DNA of 64,000 bases from JAGPCK01 sp964535575. GTDB lineage: Bacteria > Bacteroidota > Bacteroidia > UKL13-3. Positions within the stretch are counted from its first letter, which is position 1. Every line of letters begins with the position of its first letter. Of the stretch, positions 9,730 to 16,575 are shown piece after piece. A program made the position numbers and the translations under genes. The notes beneath the pieces are model-generated. The model was not told the origin of the DNA, did no database searches, and was given only the letters and a program-made list of their open reading frames with translations. The stretch is from contig CAZHTC010000003.1 of the NCBI GenBank assembly GCA_964535575.1, positions 248,001 to 312,000 of the forward strand. Reading direction: 5' to 3'.

Positions 9730-9975
9730 TTATATTTTTTTATCTTTCTTTTTCTGTACCTTTTTAGAAGCGCCTTTTACGCTTTTTATCACTGCCATTT
9801 GTTCTTTGGTAAATAGACTATCGTTTTTTCGGGATAATTTTTTCTGTTTGGCCCGTGTATGTGATTTTTTCACACGCTGGTCCACCGATGAGTAAGCTGG
9901 GCACATATGCCTTTTGCAACTGCTTAGCACAAGCAAACCTATGAGAAAAATAAGTGTGATTAATTTGGATTGCAA
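9730..9975 (-). CDS. Small lysine-rich lipoprotein
   Basis: An 81-aa protein with a type II signal peptide: hydrophobic LITLIFLIGLLVL followed by lipobox LSSC, then a very basic tail (KSHTRAKQKKLSRK, KKVQKKKDKK). The start is TTG at 9975, two bases after the dihydroorotase stop, so it is probably cotranscribed with pyrC and followed by the kinase. Short Lys-rich lipoproteins like this are frequent orphans in Bacteroidota; no function is recognised. Confidence 0.65.
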   Translation of the reverse strand: MQSKLITLIFLIGLLVLSSCKRHMCPAYSSVDQRVKKSHTRAKQKKLSRKNDSLFTKEQMAVIKSVKGASKKVQKKKDKKI

Positions 9976-9977
9976 AC

Positions 9978-11318
9978 TTAGTTTCGGTTAAAAGATAGCC
10001 GTTCTCCTTTTTTGTCTTCGTTAAAATAGCCGTTGGAATATGCCAGATGTCCGCTTACAATGGTGTGCTCTATAGCTGAGGAAAAGGTGGTGCCCTCAAA
10101 AGGCGACCATCCACATTTATACAACAGAGAATCGCGGGTTACCGTTTGGGGTTTCTTTAAATTTACCAGTACCATATCAGCATAATAGCCTTCCCTCAGG
10201 TAACCTCTTTTTTCTATCTGAAAACAGTCGGCCACGGCATGGCTCATTTTTTCGGCAATGCGCTCGAGCGAAATTTTACCCTGATGATACATTTCAATCA
10301 TGGCCTGCATACTGTGTTGCACCAGCGGCCCACCCGAAGGAGCTTTGGTGTACAGGTTTGCTTTTTCTTCAAGGGTGTGAGGCGCGTGGTCGGTGGCAAT
10401 TACATCAATTCTGTTATCTAGCACAGCTTTCAGAATGGCATCGCGGTCGGTTGCTGTTTTTACAGCAGGATTCCATTTAAGCAGCATCCCTTTGGTTTTA
10501 TAATCTTCATCGCTAAACCATAGGTGATGTATGCATGCTTCGGCCGTAATGCGTTTATCTTTTAATGGAATATCGTTTCGGAACAGGTTTACTTCTTTTG
10601 CCGTGCTGATATGCAAAATGTGCAGACGTGTATTGTTGCGTTGGGCCAGATCAATTGCAAATGATGATGACAGGTAACAGGCCTCTTCGCTGCGAATCAC
10701 AGGATGAAACGAAACCGGAATATCATCACCAAATTTTTGTTTATACACTTCGGTATTTCTGCGTATGGTAGGTTCGTGTTCACAATGAGTAGCAATAAGC
10801 TGATTGCACTGTGAAAAGATTTTCTCGAGCACCATTGGGTCATCTACCAGCATATTTCCGGTTGAGGCTCCCATAAATATTTTGATACCGCAAACGTTAT
10901 TGGGGTCGGTTTTCATCAACTCTTCAAAATTATCATTGCTGGTGCCCATGTAAAATGAATAATTGGCCAGCGAACGCTGCGAGGCAATGCGGTATTTATC
11001 TTCCAATAGTTCCTGTGTAAGTGTATTTGGAACGGTATTCGGCATTTCCATATACGAGGTAATTCCTCCGGCCACCGCTGCTTTTGCTTCGGTGTAAATT
11101 TCTCCTTTTTGAGTGAGTCCCGGCTCCCTGAAATGCACCTGATCGTCTATGGCACCCGGAAACAGATGCAATCCTTCTCCGTTTAGTTCTATATCTGCTT
11201 TCCGGTTGATAGGCGTGGCCGAAATTTGCTCTATATGACCGTCATTTACCAGCACATCGGCATAATGTTGTTTGCCTTCATTTACCAAACAGGCTTGTTT
11301 TATTAAAATTGTTTTCAT
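9978..11318 (-). CDS. pyrC: Dihydroorotase (class I amidohydrolase)
   Basis: Cyclises carbamoyl-aspartate to dihydroorotate in pyrimidine synthesis. The 446-aa protein starts at the ATG at 11318. Metal ligands include His62 in HFREPG, carboxylated Lys146 in GIKIFMG, THCEHE (177-182), HILHIS and TDHAPH. These and the size fit the class I (about 45 kDa) dihydroorotase/allantoinase group. Allantoinase is the alternative, but dihydroorotase is the usual assignment for this Bacteroidota family. A 16-bp palindrome covers its promoter region (11324-11339). Confidence 0.9.
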   Translation of the reverse strand: MKTILIKQACLVNEGKQHYADVLVNDGHIEQISATPINRKADIELNGEGLHLFPGAIDDQVHFREPGLTQKGEIYTEAKAAVAGGITSYMEMPNTVPNTLTQELLEDKYRIASQRSLANYSFYMGTSNDNFEELMKTDPNNVCGIKIFMGASTGNMLVDDPMVLEKIFSQCNQLIATHCEHEPTIRRNTEVYKQKFGDDIPVSFHPVIRSEEACYLSSSFAIDLAQRNNTRLHILHISTAKEVNLFRNDIPLKDKRITAEACIHHLWFSDEDYKTKGMLLKWNPAVKTATDRDAILKAVLDNRIDVIATDHAPHTLEEKANLYTKAPSGGPLVQHSMQAMIEMYHQGKISLERIAEKMSHAVADCFQIEKRGYLREGYYADMVLVNLKKPQTVTRDSLLYKCGWSPFEGTTFSSAIEHTIVSGHLAYSNGYFNEDKKGERLSFNRN

Positions 11319-11323
11319 GAGCA

Positions 11324-11340
11324 ACCTTTGTACAAAGGTA
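11324..11340 (-). promoter_or_regulatory. Palindrome overlapping probable pyrC promoter
   Basis: ACCTTTGTACAAAGGT (11324-11339) is a perfect 16-bp palindrome six bases upstream of the pyrC ATG. On the minus strand it contains TACCTTTG (11333-11340), a full match to the Bacteroidota -7 box TAnnTTTG. It could be an operator for a dimeric repressor or only a symmetrical promoter; no regulator is identified. Confidence 0.4.
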
Positions 11341-11342
11341 AC

Positions 11343-12575
11343 TTACTGTTGCCTAAATCGCTTAATGATTTCAATCATTCCAGTGGCCGCTACCGGTAAA
11401 ACGGCAATTTTCATAAGGGTTTGATACCTTGGAAGGGCAAAAAAGATGATACAAGTGATTGAACAACTTATCAGAAACAAATAAAGAGGATACAACTGGT
11501 GCCTGGGCCTGGAGCGGAATATTCCGTAAAAAAAACTTACTAAAACCACCATCCAGGGCAACCAGTAGGCTATATGATGGCTGCGCGGATCATCGGGTTG
11601 GAGCAACCATAAATGTCCTGTTTTTTTCACCGCATTCAGTGCTACCTTTTTGGGATTTTCCTTTATAAATTCCATTGCCAGTTTTTTATAAACTCCCGAA
11701 AAACGCAATTCAAAAAGGGAATCCTGCATCAGGTAACCGGTGTTGCTGTACACATTTTTTTCCCATCCCCAGGTTCCGATTCCATCTGCATTATTTCCTC
11801 GGTACAGGTTAATTCCGGTACTGGTGCTTATAGGAATGTAGTGATGAAAAACATGGTAGTTTCTTATTTGCCATGGAAGTAACAACAGCACGGCCGTAAG
11901 CAGCAACAATACCGCACTTAAAAATTTTCGTGTTACAATAAAAAATACCACAACAATGGCCAAAAACAGGGCAACTTCCCCTCTGAAATACATGGCTGCT
12001 GCAAATAAGCCACTAATGGAAAGCACGCGTGGAATGGAAGGGTCTTTTACCAGCAACTGCAGGCAAATAAGCACCACTATAAAATGGTAAAATGCGGTGG
12101 GACCAAAACTGTTGCTCGCATAAATCATCTCGGGCAAAAGAGCAAATAATAAGGCGGCTATCCAGGCAGCCTCTGTATTAAAAATAAGGCGGGTGAGTCG
12201 GAAAATAAACTGGCAGGTGAATGCGGCAATCAGGTGCTGAATGAGAAGAATGAGTACATTACGTAGTACTGCATTCTTAATTAATAAAAAGGGGTATAAA
12301 AAAAATACATATCCGGGTGGGACATACGCTGAAGGATACGGATGGGCATCAGGGTTATAGTAAATATCTATTTTACCATTTAGTAGATAAAAGAGCGAAT
12401 ACCCCCTGCCGGTGGTTAGGTTACGTGCAATTTCTCCATATTCCCAGTAGTTTTCCTCGTGCAAATCCACAAATACCAGCATAAATATCACCCGTGCAAC
12501 CAAGGTGAGCAAAGCTAAAATCCACAGCGATTTTTTATCGGGCAGGCTAAGTGCGTTTTGGAAAAGTAACTTCAC
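11343..12575 (-). CDS. GT39-type (ArnT/PMT-like) membrane glycosyltransferase
   Basis: A 410-aa polytopic membrane protein with about ten hydrophobic segments (for example ILALLTLVARVIFMLVFV, AVLLLLTAVLLLLP, WMVVLVSFFYGIF). After the first helix comes an acidic loop (DLHEENYWEYGEIARNL) and a GRGYSLF segment, the arrangement seen in GT-C transferases that use polyprenyl-phosphate sugars, where the acidic residues sit in the first periplasmic loop. It probably transfers a sugar to lipid or protein on the periplasmic side. Its start overlaps the stop of the SUMF1-domain gene by 4 bases, so the two are probably made together. Confidence 0.75.
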   Translation of the reverse strand: MKLLFQNALSLPDKKSLWILALLTLVARVIFMLVFVDLHEENYWEYGEIARNLTTGRGYSLFYLLNGKIDIYYNPDAHPYPSAYVPPGYVFFLYPFLLIKNAVLRNVLILLIQHLIAAFTCQFIFRLTRLIFNTEAAWIAALLFALLPEMIYASNSFGPTAFYHFIVVLICLQLLVKDPSIPRVLSISGLFAAAMYFRGEVALFLAIVVVFFIVTRKFLSAVLLLLTAVLLLLPWQIRNYHVFHHYIPISTSTGINLYRGNNADGIGTWGWEKNVYSNTGYLMQDSLFELRFSGVYKKLAMEFIKENPKKVALNAVKKTGHLWLLQPDDPRSHHIAYWLPWMVVLVSFFYGIFRSRPRHQLYPLYLFLISCSITCIIFFALPRYQTLMKIAVLPVAATGMIEIIKRFRQQ

Positions 12576-13405
12576 GGCATCACCTCCATAAATACCCTGA
12601 ATCCGATATAAGGTGAGGGTACCAAACTTCCTTCATATTCATCAAGGGCAGTTATTTTCATAAACTTCCATTCACTGTTCCAGCTACCGCCTTTGGTACG
12701 ATTGGGCAATGCCAGCATTTCGGCTACATTGCCACACAGGTTATACAAGCCAATTGAGTTAGGTGAAAAAGACTTTACCGGACATAGCACAAATGCTCCG
12801 GCTCTTATACGGGTAACTTCTAAGTAAATGCCATTGTTTACCTTACTCAATACGGAGTCCGGCTGTTTTTGGGTAAGGCGGTTAAAATTACATCGGTATT
12901 GGCCGTTTACTTCGGGATTATACTCATTTCCCCACGGATAACGGGTACCTTCGGGCTGAGTTCCCAAGGCAGCAGTTGCCCATTCATCATCGTCTTTAGG
13001 TAAACGAAATACAATTGTTTTATACAATCTCCCATCAGCCTGCATGTATTGTTGGGTAAGCCAGTTGCAATAAGCCATAGCTGCCTGTTTCGAAATATTT
13101 ACTACCGGATAAGAACTGTATGTAGCCGCACGATGGTAGGTGTTTATTAAAGCCGAAGCTCCTACTGCAAACCATTGATTGCTGTCGGGGAGGCACGCGC
13201 GGTACAAGGCGGTGTCATTCTTCTCGCACCAGTTTAAAAAGGTGAAGTATTGCGCATTGCTCACTTCGGTTTCGCATGCATACACGTTACCGTTCACTTT
13301 TTTCATGGAGCGTTCGGTTTGTTTCCAAAATGGAAGTGATTGGGCTTGTACCGGAGCCACATATCCGGCAACTACCAGCAGGAAAATTACACTGCGAGCA
13401 AACAT
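12572..13405 (-). CDS. Secreted SUMF1/FGE-fold protein, non-catalytic type
   Basis: A 277-aa protein with signal peptide (about 1-21, ending VQAQ) and one formylglycine-generating-enzyme (SUMF1) fold domain: CETEVSNAQYFTFLNWC, YPVVNISKQAAMAYCNWL, FRLPKDDDEWATAA, YPWGNEYNP, GLYNLCGNVAEM and GGSWNS. The catalytic C-terminal GFRCA of true FGE is GFRVF here, so it should not make formylglycine. In this it resembles the gliding/T9SS lipoproteins GldK and GldJ, but there is no lipobox. It is coupled to the downstream GT39 gene by a 4-base overlap. Confidence 0.8.
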   Translation of the reverse strand: MFARSVIFLLVVAGYVAPVQAQSLPFWKQTERSMKKVNGNVYACETEVSNAQYFTFLNWCEKNDTALYRACLPDSNQWFAVGASALINTYHRAATYSSYPVVNISKQAAMAYCNWLTQQYMQADGRLYKTIVFRLPKDDDEWATAALGTQPEGTRYPWGNEYNPEVNGQYRCNFNRLTQKQPDSVLSKVNNGIYLEVTRIRAGAFVLCPVKSFSPNSIGLYNLCGNVAEMLALPNRTKGGSWNSEWKFMKITALDEYEGSLVPSPYIGFRVFMEVMP

Positions 13406-13463
13406 GTGTTCGAAAATAAGGGAAAGATGCGGGATTTAGTGAATTGTTTTTCTATTTTGCAGG

Positions 13464-14006
13464 ATGTTTCAACCTTTAGAGATAGTAACTCATACAAATT
13501 ATTTGGATATCATCTTCCGGGCGGTGGCGGTATATGTGTTTATGCTGCTGGCCATACGCCTATTTGGCAAAAAGGAGTTGTCTCAGTTGTCGGTGGCCGA
13601 CCTTGTTTTAATTTTACTTATCAGCAACGCGGTGCAAAACGCCATGGTGGGACCCGATACTTCTTTATGGGGCGGATTAGCAGCAGCACTTGTCTTGTTT
13701 GTACTGAATTACCTGCTCAAATTAGTTATGTTTAAAAGCCCTAAGGTTAAAGAACTGATAGAAGGAGAACCGGTACTGTTGATTTATAAAGGGAATATTC
13801 ATGAGAAAAATCTGGCAAAAGAAAAAATAACCACCGATGAACTACAGGCTGTGATACGCGAACATGGAGTAGGCCGGGTAGAAGATGTTGAACTCGCCAT
13901 GCTCGAAGTAGATGGCAACATAAGCGTGCTCTCGCGTACTATTTCCGAACAAAGTTTTCATATACGCCATCACAGGCAACTGCACCCGAAGTATAAGAAG
14001 AATTAA
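13464..14006 (+). CDS. DUF421 (YetF-type) membrane protein
   Basis: A 180-aa protein with N-terminal transmembrane helices (FRAVAVYVFMLLAIRLF, LVLILLISNAVQNAMVG, LAAALVLFVLNYLLKLVMF) and the cytoplasmic DUF421 domain with GEPVLLIYKGNIHEKNL and a C-terminal YetF-like region (ELQAVIREHGVGRVEDVELAMLE in part). Members such as B. subtilis YetF/YdfR/YrbG are spore or membrane proteins of unknown activity. It diverges from the SUMF1 gene; TATTTTGC just before the ATG may be a promoter box. Confidence 0.88.
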   Translation: MFQPLEIVTHTNYLDIIFRAVAVYVFMLLAIRLFGKKELSQLSVADLVLILLISNAVQNAMVGPDTSLWGGLAAALVLFVLNYLLKLVMFKSPKVKELIEGEPVLLIYKGNIHEKNLAKEKITTDELQAVIREHGVGRVEDVELAMLEVDGNISVLSRTISEQSFHIRHHRQLHPKYKKN

Positions 14007-14040
14007 GTTTTTTCGATTAGTTGACTGCCTGATTTTTTCA

Positions 14041-14379
14041 TTAACATAACCGGCTGCCATTGGGTACGGCATTTTGCGAAGTGGCTATTACAATATCCCC
14101 ATTGGTATCGGTAAAACCGGTAAGCAAAAATTCGGAAATAAATTTTCCAATTTGTTTAGGGGGGAAATTTATCACACCTATAATTTGTTTGCCGATTAAA
14201 TCTTCTTTGCGGTACAGGGCGGTAATTTGAGCGCTTGTTTTTTTAATGCCCAGTTCTGGTCCAAAGTCGACCCATATTTTATAGGCAGGCTTACGCGCTT
14301 CAGGAAATGCTTCAACCTGCACAATGGTACCCGCTCTCATGTCCACCTGCTCAAAGTCGTTCCAATTTATAGTTTTCAT
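14041..14379 (-). CDS. csaA: CsaA-type tRNA-binding/chaperone protein
   Basis: A 112-aa stand-alone OB-fold domain of the tRNA-binding (EMAP/Arc1p/MetG C-terminal) family. Typical features are DMRAGTIVQVEAFPEARKPAYK (split), VDFGPELGIKKTSAQIT, IGVINFPPKQIGKFISEFLLTG and NAVPNGSRL. In B. subtilis, CsaA has chaperone activity linked to Sec export and also binds tRNA. It is full length and lies 4 bases after the stop of the unknown secreted protein gene, probably the last gene of that run. Confidence 0.92.
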   Translation of the reverse strand: MKTINWNDFEQVDMRAGTIVQVEAFPEARKPAYKIWVDFGPELGIKKTSAQITALYRKEDLIGKQIIGVINFPPKQIGKFISEFLLTGFTDTNGDIVIATSQNAVPNGSRLC

Positions 14380-14383
14380 TAAG

Positions 14384-15394
14384 CTACGGTAGTTCAGTAA
14401 TCATGTACACGGTGTGAGAAAAGAGGTCATTTAATTTTTTTTCGCTTCCAAAGCCGGGTCCCAGCCAGATAACCCTCCGTTGATTACCCTCGGTTTTACC
14501 AGCCAGCACTCCATCACCGGCTTTGCCAATCAAAATGCATTGCTCGGCATTGTATTCGGCAATTTTCTTGAAATGGATATCGTAAATAATGAAATACTTT
14601 TCATCGGTTACGCAAAAATAATTTCTGTCAAGCCAGCACGTCCAGGGAATGTCAGTTTTAATGCCTTGTTCAAATGGACCACTCATTAAGTGAATTTGGG
14701 TAGATCCCGGTGGAATCATCAAAACGCTTGTTCCGTTGGTTCCGCAGAAATGATCGGCCGAGGTAAGCGTGCTTACTTCACTTTTCTTATTTCTGAATTG
14801 ATACGTCCAGCGTAAAATTTTCCCATTCTTCCATCCGAAAAAAAGAATGTGGTTACTGTCGGCTTCTATCCACGATTCACGACTGGAAACAGGAAAGCGG
14901 GCCAGTGTATCGGAGGTTTTTTTATCTGTATATTGTTCGATAAAAGCCCCCAAGTAACTGTCGTAATAAATCACAGATTTTCTTCCCTCTATGTACCTCC
15001 AGATTAAATGGGATTGTTTAGGTATTGAAAAAAGTTTTGTGATGTTTTTTGTTTTAAGATCATAGGCAAAGCAAGCTGCCCAACTGCTTATTTTTACGTC
15101 AGGCAAGCGGTCGGTTAGAAAAAAATATAATTGCTCTCCCTTTCTATTAAGTTGCATGCTTTGGCAGGCCCCGGTACTGAAATAGGGATTCTCTACCAAT
15201 ACTCCGTTAAGGTAGGAGATAGAAATGGTGGTCTTAGCTTTTTTTTGTGTAAAATGGTTATCGAAATAATGTAATTCGATAAGTTGACGGGCCTGATCGT
15301 AAGTGCCAATAACCTGTTGTTGGGCCTGCACACTTATCCCCATAAACAATGCCCATCTCAAAAGGAAACTTCGTTTGGTTTGTAGTTTGTTCAA
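14384..15394 (-). CDS. Secreted protein of unknown function, paralogue of the upstream gene
   Basis: A 336-aa protein with a signal peptide (hydrophobic core LLRWALFMGISV, cleavage near VQAQ). The start must be TTG at 15394, since no early ATG exists. No known domain is recognised. The sequence reads like a six- to seven-bladed beta structure reporting values (AYDLKTKNITKLFSIPK, WRYIEGRKSVIYYDS). It aligns along its length with the next gene upstream (TGACQSMQL versus GGCRSMQL; TKLFSIP in both; EGRKSVIYY versus ESRKTIIYY), so it is a tandem duplicate. A minus-strand TATATTTG box at 15418-15425 may be its promoter. Confidence 0.7.
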   Translation of the reverse strand: MNKLQTKRSFLLRWALFMGISVQAQQQVIGTYDQARQLIELHYFDNHFTQKKAKTTISISYLNGVLVENPYFSTGACQSMQLNRKGEQLYFFLTDRLPDVKISSWAACFAYDLKTKNITKLFSIPKQSHLIWRYIEGRKSVIYYDSYLGAFIEQYTDKKTSDTLARFPVSSRESWIEADSNHILFFGWKNGKILRWTYQFRNKKSEVSTLTSADHFCGTNGTSVLMIPPGSTQIHLMSGPFEQGIKTDIPWTCWLDRNYFCVTDEKYFIIYDIHFKKIAEYNAEQCILIGKAGDGVLAGKTEGNQRRVIWLGPGFGSEKKLNDLFSHTVYMITELP

Positions 15395-15477
15395 TTCCGA
15401 ATACTCATAAGGTAAACCAAATATAGTTTTTTTTTGGTAACCATCATCATAATTTATCGGATTTGTGCGGTTGTTTT

Positions 15478-16479
15478 TTATTGCGGGATGGCATCCGTTT
15501 CAGCTACCAAATGAATAAAATTATCGTGTACACTCCATAACTCATTGGGTAGTTCGTTGAGATCAGTTGGTATAAAAGCAAACTGCCTGTTCCTATATTT
15601 TACCAATAGGCCGTCACTTAATTGCTCCATTATGAAAGGGTGCTCCATATAATACGAAAGTTCCATTTGAAGATTACTGTTATAAATACAAATAGCCCGT
15701 GAATCGGTGCTGTAAAAGTGGGTATTGTCTTTCCAGAAAAAACGGGGAGAGGTAGCTGCAATGGTTTTAGTTGATTTTTTATCAGGAGTAACAAAATGGA
15801 TGAGGTTGCGGGGTTGGTCGTAAACCAGAAGGTTTCCGCCACGGTAGGACGAAAAGGTAGTGAAGCCAAAAAAATATTGCGTAGTACAGGTTTTACTGTG
15901 GAAATTGTATTCCGTTTTTTTAATGGAATCATGTTCGGCATACAACAAAGTAAACCCGTTTTCATTCAGGGTAAGCTGGCTGTTATAAGCAGAAAGAGAA
16001 AGTTTGAACAGGGTGTCGGTTTGTTGGGTCACCAGCGAAGTTTCTAACATAGCCCCCGCCTGGTGACAATAATAAATAATGGTTTTACGCGATTCAATCA
16101 TTGTCCATATTACGTATTGCTCGGCCGGGATTGAAAAAAGTTTAGTGTATTTTTTGGTGGTTAACCGGTATTGGTAAAAGGCAGTCCAGGGCGCAGTAGT
16201 TGTGTCATTTTTCAGGTCATTTCCATCATACAGGCAAAAAAACAGATTGTTGGCCGCGCTATCCAGTTGCATGCTGCGGCACCCACCGGCCTGGTGGTAG
16301 GGGTCGGCCACAGGCATTCCATTTTCATTCACAATACTAAACTTGTAATCGGCTATAAGGTTATTGAAATCCGGTTGAAAAAAGGTAATTTTAATTTGGT
16401 CGGCTGCATAAGTTACCACCACTTTTTTCTTTTGTGCAAATACTACTGTATAGGTACTGAGTAAGGCAAAAAGTAACAA
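15478..16479 (-). CDS. Secreted protein of unknown function, tandem paralogue
   Basis: An unknown secreted protein, 333 aa if started at the TTG at 16479. There it has signal peptide LLLFALLSTYTVVFA and is preceded 13 bases upstream by AAGGAGG, a strong Shine-Dalgarno match. The frame stays open to another TTG at 16563, but that adds a proline-rich, non-signal-like stretch. It shares the layout of the downstream gene: N-terminal GGCRSMQLD, central TKLFSIPAE and ESRKTIIYY, and a beta-rich C-terminal half. Possibly a beta-propeller-like surface protein. It lies just downstream of leuS on the same strand. Confidence 0.65.
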   Translation of the reverse strand: MLLFALLSTYTVVFAQKKKVVVTYAADQIKITFFQPDFNNLIADYKFSIVNENGMPVADPYHQAGGCRSMQLDSAANNLFFCLYDGNDLKNDTTTAPWTAFYQYRLTTKKYTKLFSIPAEQYVIWTMIESRKTIIYYCHQAGAMLETSLVTQQTDTLFKLSLSAYNSQLTLNENGFTLLYAEHDSIKKTEYNFHSKTCTTQYFFGFTTFSSYRGGNLLVYDQPRNLIHFVTPDKKSTKTIAATSPRFFWKDNTHFYSTDSRAICIYNSNLQMELSYYMEHPFIMEQLSDGLLVKYRNRQFAFIPTDLNELPNELWSVHDNFIHLVAETDAIPQ

Positions 16480-16575
16480 TTGCCTTATTTGTCCTCCTTG
16501 CAGGGCAAGGTTGCACAAAAGCGAAGGGGGTAGGGGGATCAATGCAAACTTCACTTGTGCCAAAAATTTCGAATT

